Below are positions 8,499-16,960 of a DNA stretch of 64,000 nucleotides, piece by piece; positions within the stretch are counted from its first letter, which is position 1; each line of letters starts with the position of its first letter. The notes beneath the pieces were generated by a model, which ran no database searches, was not told where the DNA came from, and saw only the letters and a program-made list of their open reading frames with translations. The stretch is from contig NZ_CP074074.1 of NCBI RefSeq assembly GCF_045788535.1, positions 1,674,001 through 1,738,000 of the forward strand. The letters run 5' to 3'. The position numbers and the translations under genes are program-made. The stretch comes from Allotamlana fucoidanivorans. GTDB taxonomy: Bacteria; Bacteroidota; Bacteroidia; Flavobacteriales; Flavobacteriaceae.

Positions 8499-9557
8499 TT
8501 ACACTTTGTAAACAATGGCATTGATATGCATGCCTGCTCCTACACTTGCAAAGATAATAACGTCGCCTTTATTTAGACTATGATTTTCTAATTGATTGTT
8601 TTTAACCAAGTCATACAGCGTAGGAATGGTTGCTACTGAGCTATTTCCTAGTTTTTGAATACTCATTGGCATGACTTGTTCGGGGATGTCAGCTCTGTAT
8701 AGTCTGTAAAAACGCTTTAAAATGGCTTCATCCATTTTTTCATTGGCCTGATGTATGAATATTTTTTTCACATCTTTAATGTCCATACCGCTGTTATCCA
8801 AACAAGTCTTCATCGCAGTAGGCACTTCTTTTAAGGCAAATTCATAAATTTTGCGGCCTTCCATTTTCATATAGCGTGTTTCTGATGCTAACTTGGTGTT
8901 ATTTGATTTTCCAAAGTGTAAAAAATACGCTTCGTCATAGGTAAAACTGGCTGTTTCATGTGCTAAAATACCGCCATTATCTTCAGTAGCTTCTAGGATA
9001 GTGGCACCTGCACCATCAGAAAAAATCATGGCATCTCTGTCATAATGATCAACAACTCGAGACAACGTTTCTGAACCTATAACCAAACAACGTTTGGCCA
9101 TGCCAGCTTTAATAAAGGCATTGGCTTGAATGATACCTTCTACCCAACCAGGGCATCCAAACAAAATATCATAAGCCACACACTTGGGGTTTTTTATACG
9201 CAAGCTATGTTTTACTCTTGCTGCTAACGAGGGCAGCATATCACTCTGAACCGTATCATGTTTAACGTCACCAAAATTATGAGCCACAATAATATAATCG
9301 ATAGTTTCTGGATCTATTTTAGCGTCATCTATGGCTTTTTCAGCAGCAAAAAAAGCTAAATCAGAGGAATTTAAATGCGGTTTTGCATAACGGCGTTCAG
9401 CAATACCAGTAATGGCTTTAAACTTTTCTACGATAACTTCATTAGGAGCTTCAATTGCAGTGCCGTCTGAATTTAAAAATGTGTGGTTATGAAAGTTCTC
9501 ATTTTTTTCAATTTGGGACGGAATGTAACTTCCGGTACCGGTTATCTTTATATTCAT
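8499..9557 (-). CDS. 3-oxoacyl-ACP synthase III (FabH-like) family protein
   Basis: This 352-residue thiolase-fold condensing enzyme carries the KAS III triad: Cys135 in LFGCPGWVEG, His269 in FIHQAN, and Asn305 in LGNSSVATIP. The fold starts at MNIKITGTGSYIP, so the start is secure. FabH itself is usually about 320-335 residues and here the N-terminal region is longer, as in KAS III paralogues used in specialised lipid or secondary metabolism. Co-transcription with a methyltransferase and a GT2 also argues against a simple fatty-acid initiation role. A strong promoter lies upstream (9589-9619). Confidence 0.85.
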   Translation of the reverse strand: MNIKITGTGSYIPSQIEKNENFHNHTFLNSDGTAIEAPNEVIVEKFKAITGIAERRYAKPHLNSSDLAFFAAEKAIDDAKIDPETIDYIIVAHNFGDVKHDTVQSDMLPSLAARVKHSLRIKNPKCVAYDILFGCPGWVEGIIQANAFIKAGMAKRCLVIGSETLSRVVDHYDRDAMIFSDGAGATILEATEDNGGILAHETASFTYDEAYFLHFGKSNNTKLASETRYMKMEGRKIYEFALKEVPTAMKTCLDNSGMDIKDVKKIFIHQANEKMDEAILKRFYRLYRADIPEQVMPMSIQKLGNSSVATIPTLYDLVKNNQLENHSLNKGDVIIFASVGAGMHINAIVYKV

Positions 9558-9588
9558 AAATGTGGTGCTACTAATTTTTCTAACTGAA

Positions 9589-9619
9589 CAAATATAGGTT
9601 TAATGAATAATTGGTCAAT
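9589..9619 (-). promoter_or_regulatory. Promoter of the KAS III-methyltransferase-GT2 unit
   Basis: Read on the minus strand, ATTG (9619-9616) and TATATTTG (9596-9589) are separated by exactly 19 bases, matching the Bacteroidota housekeeping -33/-7 pattern (TTTG or TTG, then TAnnTTTG). The -7 box ends about 32 bases before the ATG at 9557. Confidence 0.65.
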
Positions 9620-9660
9620 GTTAAATATTAAAATATTACGATGTTCAACAAGGCATTTAT

Positions 9661-12504
9661 TTACGCATATTCTTCAATTGGGGCACAAGTACATATTAAA
9701 TTACGGTCGCCATAGGCATCATCAACACGTCTTACACTAGGCCAAAATTTGTTTTCTTTTACATAATCTAAGGGAAAGGCCGCTTTTTCACGACTATAAG
9801 GAAGATCCCAATCATTGGAGGTAATCATAGCTAAAGTATGGGGCGCATTCTTTAAAACATTATTAGAATCATCTTTTGAAGCATTATCAATTTCCTGTTT
9901 AATGGAAATCATAGCATCACAGAAGCGATCAATTTCAGCTTTACTTTCACTTTCAGTAGGCTCAATCATTAGAGTACCTGCAACTGGAAAAGATACAGTT
10001 GGCGCATGAAATCCATAATCCATCAGTCGTTTGGCAATATCGGTTACTTCAATACCATTAGCTTTAAACGGGCGGCAATCTACAATCATTTCATGGGCAG
10101 CACGTCCGCGTTCTCCTGAATATAGAGTGTCAAAACTTCCTTGTAAACGCTGTTTTATATAGTTGGCATTTAAGATAGCCATTTTGGTAGACTCTGTTAA
10201 ACCTTCTGCTCCAAGCATTTTAATGTAACCGTAGGAAATTAAGCAAGCCAACGCAGAACCAAAAGGTGCCGCAGAAATAGCCGTTATAGCCTGATCACCT
10301 CCAGTTTTTACTACGGGATTTCCTGGTAAGAAAGGAACTAACTGTTTAGCAACACAAATAGGACCTACGCCGGGTCCACCACCACCATGAGGGATAGCAA
10401 ATGTTTTATGAAGGTTTAAGTGACATACATCTGCGCCAATATGTCCAGGGTTGGTTAAACCTACTTGCGCATTCATGTTGGCTCCGTCCATATAAACTTG
10501 ACCACCATTGTCATGAACTATTTTTGTGATTTCCTTTATAGCAGATTCATAAACCCCATGGGTTGAAGGATAGGTAACCATTAAAGCAGCTAAATTATCT
10601 TTATGTAACTCGGCTTTTTCGCGTAAATCGTTTACATCAATATTACCTTCTTCAGTAGATTTGGTAACCACTACTTTCATGCCAGCCATAACCGCGCTAG
10701 CAGGATTGGTGCCATGAGCAGAAGAAGGAATTAAGCATATATTTCTGTGATGCTCATTACGAGATTCATGATATGCTTTTATAACCATTAATCCAGCAAA
10801 TTCACCTTGAGCACCAGAATTAGGTTGTAATGATGTGGCTGCAAACCCTGTAATTTCAGTTAACTGATCTTCTAACTCTTTTAAAATAGTTAAGTAACCT
10901 TTGGCCTGTTTTAATGGTGCAAATGGGTGAATGTTTCCCCATTTGAACCAACTTAGCGGTAGCATTTCAGAGGCAGCATTAAGCTTCATAGTACAAGAAC
11001 CTAATGAAATCATAGAGTGGTTTAACGCTAAATCTTTACGTTCTAAACGTTTTATATAACGCATCAATTCAGTTTCAGAATGATATGTGTTAAATACGGT
11101 TTCTGTTAAAAAATCGGTAGTTCTATGTAACGAATCTTCAATTTGATTTTGAGGTTCTATAGAAGAGATAATGATGGTTTCTTTTTCGGCAGCTTCAGCA
11201 AAAATGGAAATCAAATAATTAATATCTCTAACCGAAGTTGTTTCATTAATAGAAACAGATACGGTGTTTTTATCTGGATAATAGAGGTTTACCTTCTTTT
11301 CAGTAGCAATACGTTTTATTTTTTTTGCTTTCGTTTTTATTTGAAGGGTATCAAAATAAGACGTGTTCACTTGCAGATATCCTAGTTTTTCTAAGGCATT
11401 GGCAAGGGTTACCGCCTTATTATGCACTTTGTTTGCTATAAATTTTAAACCTTGAGGGCCATGATAGACGACATACATACTTGCCATAACCGCTAAAAGC
11501 ACTTGAGCTGTACAAATGTTTGAAGTTGCCTTATCTCGTTTTATATGTTGTTCTCTGGTTTGAAGTGCCATACGCAAAGCTCTATCACCATTAGCATCTT
11601 TGGTAACTCCAATGATACGCCCGGGAATATCACGTTTGTATTTTTCTTTGGTGGCAAAATAGGCGGCATGTGGTCCTCCATATCCCATAGGGATTCCAAA
11701 ACGTTGGGTTGTTCCAACTACCACATCGGCACCAAATTTCCCTGGAGATTCTAGTTTAACTAAGCTCAAAATATCGGCAGCAACAGCCACTTTTATGTTA
11801 GCGATATTGGCTTGTGATATAAAAGTTTCAATATCTGTAATTTGCCCATTCTTGCCTGGATACTGTAAAATAGCTCCAAAAAATTCAGATGAAAAATCAA
11901 AAGATGTTTCCTCACCAACAACCAAATCAATGCCAATGGGGTTTGCACGAGTTTCAAGTAGCGATAAGGTTTGAGGTAAAATTCTATTGGAAACAAAAAA
12001 CTTGTTAATACCAGCCTTTTTTTGCTCTCGCTCGCGAACAGCAAATAATAAACTCATGGCCTCAGCGGCTGCTGTGCTTTCATCCAGTAGTGAAGCATTG
12101 GCAATTTCCATACCTGTAAGGTCTGTTACCATGGTTTGAAAATTTAATAATGCTTCTAATCGGCCTTGAGCAATTTCAGCTTGATATGGGGTATACGCTG
12201 TATACCAACCTGGGTTTTCAAGAATATTACGTTGAATAACAGCTGGCATCACGGTTGGGTGATAGCCCAAACCAATATATGTTTTACGTGCTTTATTCAG
12301 TTTTGATAAATCATGAATGTGAAGCAAATACTCATGCTCGGTCATAGGTTCGTCTAAATTCAATGGTGATTTTAAACGAATGTCGTCAGGAATTGTTTCA
12401 TAAATCAATTGATCTAACGAATCTAATCCTAAGGTTTCTAACATTAATTTTTGGTCATCCTCTCTAGGTCCTATGTGACGCAATGCAAAAGCGTTTGTAT
12501 TCAT
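9661..12504 (-). CDS. gcvP: Glycine dehydrogenase (decarboxylating), P-protein
   Basis: A 947-residue full-length single-chain P-protein of the glycine cleavage system. It decarboxylates glycine and passes the aminomethyl group to the lipoyl arm of H-protein. The PLP lysine is Lys700 in LHKTFAIPHGGGGPG; the N-terminal half (FALRHIGPREDD...) and the region SLGSCTMKLNAA are also diagnostic. No gcvT or gcvH lies next to it, so the system is scattered here. Start ATG at 12504 gives the standard N-terminus. Confidence 0.97.
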   Translation of the reverse strand: MNTNAFALRHIGPREDDQKLMLETLGLDSLDQLIYETIPDDIRLKSPLNLDEPMTEHEYLLHIHDLSKLNKARKTYIGLGYHPTVMPAVIQRNILENPGWYTAYTPYQAEIAQGRLEALLNFQTMVTDLTGMEIANASLLDESTAAAEAMSLLFAVREREQKKAGINKFFVSNRILPQTLSLLETRANPIGIDLVVGEETSFDFSSEFFGAILQYPGKNGQITDIETFISQANIANIKVAVAADILSLVKLESPGKFGADVVVGTTQRFGIPMGYGGPHAAYFATKEKYKRDIPGRIIGVTKDANGDRALRMALQTREQHIKRDKATSNICTAQVLLAVMASMYVVYHGPQGLKFIANKVHNKAVTLANALEKLGYLQVNTSYFDTLQIKTKAKKIKRIATEKKVNLYYPDKNTVSVSINETTSVRDINYLISIFAEAAEKETIIISSIEPQNQIEDSLHRTTDFLTETVFNTYHSETELMRYIKRLERKDLALNHSMISLGSCTMKLNAASEMLPLSWFKWGNIHPFAPLKQAKGYLTILKELEDQLTEITGFAATSLQPNSGAQGEFAGLMVIKAYHESRNEHHRNICLIPSSAHGTNPASAVMAGMKVVVTKSTEEGNIDVNDLREKAELHKDNLAALMVTYPSTHGVYESAIKEITKIVHDNGGQVYMDGANMNAQVGLTNPGHIGADVCHLNLHKTFAIPHGGGGPGVGPICVAKQLVPFLPGNPVVKTGGDQAITAISAAPFGSALACLISYGYIKMLGAEGLTESTKMAILNANYIKQRLQGSFDTLYSGERGRAAHEMIVDCRPFKANGIEVTDIAKRLMDYGFHAPTVSFPVAGTLMIEPTESESKAEIDRFCDAMISIKQEIDNASKDDSNNVLKNAPHTLAMITSNDWDLPYSREKAAFPLDYVKENKFWPSVRRVDDAYGDRNLICTCAPIEEYA

Positions 12505-12530
12505 TGGTTTTAATTTGAATAAATAATTTG

Positions 12531-12538
12531 CAAAATTA
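12531..12538 (-). promoter_or_regulatory. Candidate -7 element for gcvP
   Basis: The minus strand reads TAATTTTG, a perfect TAnnTTTG, ending 26 bases before the gcvP ATG. A TTTG lies upstream, but 25 bases away, which is longer than the usual 19-21. Confidence 0.4.
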
Positions 12539-12612
12539 CTGATTATTTAATGTGTTTTATTATCAAAATGGTAAAGTTTTTAACCATTAATAGCTTTTAT
12601 GAACACATTAGT

Positions 12613-12620
12613 TACTTTTG
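12613..12620 (+). promoter_or_regulatory. Candidate -7 element just ahead of the UbiA-like gene
   Basis: TACTTTTG is a perfect TAnnTTTG ending five bases before the ATG at 12625. A transcript started from it would have essentially no leader. No good -33 box is visible. Confidence 0.4.
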
Positions 12621-12624
12621 CTTC

Positions 12625-13443
12625 ATGAGATTGTTTAAGCCGCTTTTTAATTTCTATATAAACAGTAGTCTTCATGTTGCATTAGCTGTGTATGCGCTTA
12701 CTTGGTTGACCCTTTTAGAACTGGAGTTAGGTTATAATGAAATCATACTATATTTTGTTTTTTATGCTACCATCACAGGATATAACTTTGTAAAGTTTTT
12801 TGGTGTAGCGAAATTCAGACACAAAAAATTAACAGGGTGGCTTAAGGCTATTCAAATCATGTCATTTTTTTGCTTTTTGCTTATGTGTTATTATGGCGCA
12901 CAATTGGAGCAAGAAACCCTAGTAATTCTTTTGGTTTTTGCGATGCTAACTTTTATGTACGCTATTCCTTTTTTACCTCAAAGAAAAGATTGGACACTAC
13001 GTCATGTTGGGGGTTTAAAAGTTTATGTTATAGCACTGGTGTGGGCTGGTGTTACGGTAGGTCTACCTGCAGTAAATACAAGGTGTGAAATGACTTTTAA
13101 TGTGCTGTTGTTACTTGTTCAGCGGTTTATTTATGTTGTGGTTTTAATGATTCCTTTTGAAATTAGAGATTTGAAATTTGATAACTCAAAACTTGAAACT
13201 ATACCTCAAAAATTGGGCGTAAATAAAGCAAAGACTTTAGGTTACGGACTTTTATTTTTATTTTTTGGTTTAGAGTTTTTAAAGCATAATGTAAACAATA
13301 CAAAAATGGTACTCTTTATTGTTGTTATGCTAACCGGGATTATGCTCCGCTATGCAAAAATAGATCAGGGCAAGTATTACAGTGCTTTTATGGTTGAAAG
13401 TATGCCTATAATGTGGTTACTTTTTGTTTTTCTGTTCGGCTAG
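12625..13443 (+). CDS. UbiA-like integral membrane protein, function unknown
   Basis: About 272 residues from the ATG at 12625, with seven to nine hydrophobic helices. The layout and the segment PFEIRDLKFDNSKLETIPQK, followed by LG, resemble the second Asp-rich motif of UbiA prenyltransferases. The first motif (NDxxDxxxD) is reduced to GYNFVKFFGV, with no aspartates, so prenyl transfer through the usual two-Mg site is doubtful. The frame is open back to 12550, but ATG 12625 directly after a -7 box is preferred. The 3' end overlaps the convergent anti-sigma gene by 27 bases. It may be a catalytically altered UbiA relative. Confidence 0.65.
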   Translation: MRLFKPLFNFYINSSLHVALAVYALTWLTLLELELGYNEIILYFVFYATITGYNFVKFFGVAKFRHKKLTGWLKAIQIMSFFCFLLMCYYGAQLEQETLVILLVFAMLTFMYAIPFLPQRKDWTLRHVGGLKVYVIALVWAGVTVGLPAVNTRCEMTFNVLLLLVQRFIYVVVLMIPFEIRDLKFDNSKLETIPQKLGVNKAKTLGYGLLFLFFGLEFLKHNVNNTKMVLFIVVMLTGIMLRYAKIDQGKYYSAFMVESMPIMWLLFVFLFG

Positions 13444-13683
13444 TGCTTTTTCAAGTTCTTTTTTCATAGCCTTTTTACATTTGGGGTCTAGGCAGTCTAT
13501 ATTTGATTTATCAATAGCTTGAGAAAGTTTCTTGTTATTGGACGAATAATCTTTACAAGCTCTACAATAAATTAAATGAAAACTTAGTTTTATTTTTTCC
13601 CAAAATGAAGCATTTTTATATTGTGATTTATCACATACATGATTAGCTTCATTACAAGGAATAGTAAACTTAAACTTACTCAT
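13417..13683 (-). CDS. Zinc-binding anti-sigma factor (ZAS type), short
   Basis: An 88-residue soluble protein with an H-x3-C-x2-C signature (HLIYCRAC) typical of ZAS anti-sigma domains, plus further cysteines in CNEANHVC and DCLDPKC. The gene starts three bases after the stop of the ECF sigma gene, so they are expressed together. It would bind and hold the sigma factor. There is no transmembrane segment, so any signal would be sensed in the cytoplasm; redox or zinc sensing is inferred from the cysteines. Its last 27 bases overlap the end of the opposing UbiA-like gene. Confidence 0.75.
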   Translation of the reverse strand: MSKFKFTIPCNEANHVCDKSQYKNASFWEKIKLSFHLIYCRACKDYSSNNKKLSQAIDKSNIDCLDPKCKKAMKKELEKALAEQKNKK

Positions 13684-13686
13684 AAA

Positions 13687-14238
13687 TTAAAACCAATTTT
13701 CTTTTAAACAATCAGCAAGAGCGGTACGCGCTCTATGAATAATAACCCAAAGATTAGACGCTGTAATATTTAGTTCATTACATATTACATCGGTTTCATA
13801 TCCTAAAATTGTTTTCATTTTAAAAACTTCGGCTTGTTTAGCAGGTAGTTTGCTTAAACAATTATGAATGGCATCTCCTAACTCTGTGTTTTGCATATTA
13901 TCTTCTGCCGTTTTATCAAAGGGGTCGGCAACACGCTCTTCTAGCCAATCACCTTCATTTTCTAAGTCATTATAATTTATTCTAACTTCAGCTTTCCCTT
14001 TATTTGAGTTTATTTTTCTGTAATAATCTATAATTTTTCTCTTTAAAATAGAAATAAGCCAAGTACGTTCGCTGGCTTCTCCTTTAAAATTTTTCATAGA
14101 TTTTAAACCAGCCAAAAAGGTTTCCTGAACCAAGTCTTGCGCCATTTCTCTATCACTAACACGGGAAACGGTGTAGTTAAAGAGGTAGTCAGAATATAAA
14201 TCAATCCACTTATCGGGGTTAATTTGATGGTCAGGCAT
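13687..14238 (-). CDS. ECF-type RNA polymerase sigma factor
   Basis: A 183-residue sigma-70 family protein with only regions 2 and 4. Region 2 includes DLVQETFLAGLKSMKNF and TWLISILKRKIIDYYRK; region 4 includes LPAKQAEVFKMKTILGYE and a helix-turn-helix ending NLWVIIHRARTAL. It directs RNA polymerase to a small regulon controlled by the anti-sigma gene immediately downstream. This sigma/small-ZAS pairing is common in Flavobacteriia. The target genes cannot be named from the sequence. Confidence 0.9.
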   Translation of the reverse strand: MPDHQINPDKWIDLYSDYLFNYTVSRVSDREMAQDLVQETFLAGLKSMKNFKGEASERTWLISILKRKIIDYYRKINSNKGKAEVRINYNDLENEGDWLEERVADPFDKTAEDNMQNTELGDAIHNCLSKLPAKQAEVFKMKTILGYETDVICNELNITASNLWVIIHRARTALADCLKENWF

Positions 14239-14260
14239 TAGTAGAATTAGTTTTGAATCT

Positions 14261-14268
14261 CAAAAATA
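14261..14268 (-). promoter_or_regulatory. Candidate -7 element for the sigma/anti-sigma unit
   Basis: The minus strand reads TATTTTTG, ending 22 bases before the sigma ATG. No clear -33 partner is seen, so confidence is modest. Confidence 0.35.
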
Positions 14269-14287
14269 GGTTAAAAAAATGAATTAT

Positions 14288-16327
14288 TTACTTTGAAATC
14301 AATCCTGCACGTCTTAATAAAGCTTCAGGTTTAGGTTCTTTACCTCTAAACTGTTTATACAATGTCATAGGGTTTTCTGTACCTCCTTTAGATAAAATGT
14401 TGTTTTTAAATTTATCAGCAACCATTTTATTGAATATTCCATTTTCTTTAAAATATTCAAACGCATCGGCGTCTAGTACCTCAGCCCATTTATAGCTGTA
14501 ATACCCTGAAGAATATCCACCCTGAAAAATATGAGAGAATGCGGTACTCATACAATTGCTTTCTACATCAGGGTAAAGCGATGTACTTTTAAATACATTG
14601 GCTTCATGTGTCTTTACATTGGTAATGCTAGTAGGGTCTGTGCCATGCCAGCTCATATCTAACAAGCCAAAGCTTAATTGCCGCAAGGTTTGCATACCTT
14701 CTAGGAAGGTGGCAGATTCTTTTATTTTTTCTACCAAATCCATAGGAATCATATCATTCGTTTCATAGTGTCTTGCAAATAACTCAAGCGCTTCTTTCTC
14801 GTAACACCAATTTTCCATAATCTGACTTGGTAATTCAACAAAATCCCAATACACACTTGTACCCGATAAACTTGGGTAGGTTGTGTTGGCTAGCATGCCA
14901 TGAAGCGCATGCCCAAATTCATGAAATAGAGTGGTTACTTCATTAAAAGTAAGTAGAGACGGTTTGCTTTTTGTTGGCTTGGTAAAGTTGCAAACTATGG
15001 AAACATGGGGTCTGCTATTCTCGCCATCTTTTATATACTGTGGTTTGTATGAGGTCATCCACGCCCCATTACGTTTTCCTGCTCTTGGGAAAAAATCGGC
15101 ATAAAATATAGAGATTAAATCTCCTGTGTTATTGGTGACTTTATAGGTTAAAACATCTTCATGATACTTGTCTATCGTGTCAATTTCTTCAAAGTTCAGA
15201 TCGAATAATTTATTGGCAATAGCGAAGGAACCTTGTATGACGTTTTCAAGTTTGAAATACGGTTTTAACAACTCGTCATCCAGATTATAGAGTTTTTGCT
15301 TTAGCTTTTCAGCGTAATAGGCACCGTCCCATTTTTGTAAAGTATCAATACCATCTAAGTCATTAGCAAACTCTTGAAGCTTTTTAAATTCTATTTCAGC
15401 AGCAGGTTTTGCCTTCTCAAGAAGTTCTTTTAAGAAATTTTGAACGTTTTTAGGTGTTTCAGCCATGCGTTCTTCAAGTACAAAATGAGCATGGGTTTTA
15501 TATCCTAAAAGATTGGCGCGATCATGTCTTAATTTAACTATTTCAAGAACAATGTTTTGATTATCTAAATTGTCACCTTTAAAAGCTTTGCTGCCAGCGG
15601 CCAAAGCTATTTTTTCTCTTAGAGCTCGATTGTCTGAATAGGTAACAAAAGGAATATAACTTGGGTAGTCTAAAGTGAATAACCAACCGTCTTTGCCTTT
15701 TGAATCTGCTAATTGTTTGGCTGCTTCTATAGCACCGTTTGGAAGTCCTGCCAAATCTTCCTCATTAGAAATGAGCATTTCAAACTTATTGGTTTCAGCC
15801 AGTACATTTTCACCAAATTTAAGTTTAAGCTGACTTAATTTTTTGTCAATGGTTCTAAGTTTTTCTTTTTTTTCAGCAGAAAGATTAGCGCCATTTCTTG
15901 AGAAGCTCTTATGTTTTTTATCTAAAAGCATTTGTTGCTCTACCGTTAAATCTAAAGTATCTTTCGTATTGTAAACGGCCTTTATGCGAGCAAATAATGC
16001 TTTATTTAGCGTAATATCATTACTGAATTCAGAAAGTAACGGAGAAACTTCTTGTGCTATTTTTTGAATAGTTTCGTTCGTTTCAGCTGAATTCAAATTG
16101 AAGAAAATACTTGAAATTCTGTCTAATTGTTCACCAGAAAACTCAAGCGCCTCAATAGTGTTTTCAAATGTTGGTGTTTCTGGGTTATTGGTAATGGCCT
16201 CTATTTCCTTTTTAGCCAGATTAATAGCAGCTTTTATTGTTGGCAAATAGTCTTCATTTTCAATTTTTGAAAAAGGAGGTGTGTTATATGGGGTTTTAAA
16301 CGGGATTTCTAGTTCTTTTTTTATCAT
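14288..16327 (-). CDS. M3 family metallopeptidase (peptidyl-dipeptidase Dcp / oligopeptidase A type)
   Basis: About 679 residues from the ATG at 16327; a TTG four codons further up is less likely. The zinc site is HEFGH (His469-His473) within TLFHEFGHALHGM, with the third ligand expected in the NWCYEKEAL region after SQIMEN. Length and N-terminal pattern (PPFSKIENEDYLPTI) match cytoplasmic thimet-like peptidases that degrade short peptides. No signal peptide is visible, unlike some Bacteroidota Dcp lipoproteins. It is a single gene, separated from purE by a region with a terminator. Confidence 0.9.
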   Translation of the reverse strand: MIKKELEIPFKTPYNTPPFSKIENEDYLPTIKAAINLAKKEIEAITNNPETPTFENTIEALEFSGEQLDRISSIFFNLNSAETNETIQKIAQEVSPLLSEFSNDITLNKALFARIKAVYNTKDTLDLTVEQQMLLDKKHKSFSRNGANLSAEKKEKLRTIDKKLSQLKLKFGENVLAETNKFEMLISNEEDLAGLPNGAIEAAKQLADSKGKDGWLFTLDYPSYIPFVTYSDNRALREKIALAAGSKAFKGDNLDNQNIVLEIVKLRHDRANLLGYKTHAHFVLEERMAETPKNVQNFLKELLEKAKPAAEIEFKKLQEFANDLDGIDTLQKWDGAYYAEKLKQKLYNLDDELLKPYFKLENVIQGSFAIANKLFDLNFEEIDTIDKYHEDVLTYKVTNNTGDLISIFYADFFPRAGKRNGAWMTSYKPQYIKDGENSRPHVSIVCNFTKPTKSKPSLLTFNEVTTLFHEFGHALHGMLANTTYPSLSGTSVYWDFVELPSQIMENWCYEKEALELFARHYETNDMIPMDLVEKIKESATFLEGMQTLRQLSFGLLDMSWHGTDPTSITNVKTHEANVFKSTSLYPDVESNCMSTAFSHIFQGGYSSGYYSYKWAEVLDADAFEYFKENGIFNKMVADKFKNNILSKGGTENPMTLYKQFRGKEPKPEALLRRAGLISK

Positions 16328-16385
16328 TTTCTCAAGCAATATGTTAAAAAATTTATATGCTATGTACGCATAATAAATTTTTTTG

Positions 16386-16476
16386 TACTTTTGTCGCAGT
16401 AATTTGCAGAGTGACTAACTCAAATAGAATTATTTGTTAATAGCTGAAAAGCCCCGTGGAATCATGGGGCTTTTTT
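16386..16476 (+). ncRNA. Candidate orphan small RNA (promoter element to terminator, about 80 nt)
   Basis: A plus-strand TACTTTTG (16386-16393, perfect TAnnTTTG) is followed by about 55 bases with a small stem (CAAATA/TATTTG with a GAAT loop) and then a strong hairpin and T6 run at 16451-16476. No plus-strand gene follows: both flanking genes are on the minus strand. A short independent transcript is therefore possible. No clear -33 box is seen. The hairpin also serves as the purE terminator, which is enough to explain half of the pattern. Confidence 0.35.
16447..16476. terminator. Rho-independent terminator after purE (bidirectional shape)
   Basis: Arms GCCCCGTG (16451-16458) and CATGGGGC (16463-16470, one G-U pair) have a four-base loop, with A4 on one side and T6 on the other. 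The purE stop codon begins at the last T of that run. Confidence 0.85.
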
Positions 16477-16958
16477 CATGACAAATCTTTTGCAGATTCG
16501 TGTACTTTTATTTTCAGACCTTCCTTATAAGCTATTATTTTATCTAGAATGCATTGATCACTCGATCCTATAATCTGAGCAGCTAAAATGCCGGCGTTTT
16601 TAGCCCCGTTAAGCGCTACGGTTGCAACGGGCACACCTCCTGGCATTTGTAAAATTGATAAAACGGAGTCCCAGCCGTCAATAGAATTACTACTTTTTAC
16701 TGGAACGCCTATAACGGGAAGAGGCGACAATGAGGCTACCATACCTGGTAAATGTGCCGCACCACCGGCTCCTGCAATAATCACAGAAATACCTCTGGTG
16801 TGTGCATGGGTACCATAGTCAAATAATTTTTCTGGTGTACGGTGTGCAGAAACAATATCAACTTCAACCTCAATATCAAAACCTTTTAAGATGTCTATAG
16901 CATCTTGCATGACAGGAAGATCGCTTTTGCTTCCCATGATTACGCCTACTTTACTCAT
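16476..16958 (-). CDS. purE: 5-(carboxyamino)imidazole ribonucleotide mutase
   Basis: A 160-residue class I PurE that converts N5-CAIR to CAIR in purine synthesis. Diagnostic segments are VGVIMGSKSDLPVM, SAHRTPEKLFDY (catalytic His in SAHRTP) and AGGAAHLPGMVA. It follows purK with a two-base gap, forming the usual purKE pair. The stop codon touches the terminator hairpin directly, so there is almost no 3' untranslated RNA before the stem. Confidence 0.97.
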   Translation of the reverse strand: MSKVGVIMGSKSDLPVMQDAIDILKGFDIEVEVDIVSAHRTPEKLFDYGTHAHTRGISVIIAGAGGAAHLPGMVASLSPLPVIGVPVKSSNSIDGWDSVLSILQMPGGVPVATVALNGAKNAGILAAQIIGSSDQCILDKIIAYKEGLKIKVHESAKDLS

Positions 16959-16960
16959 AT

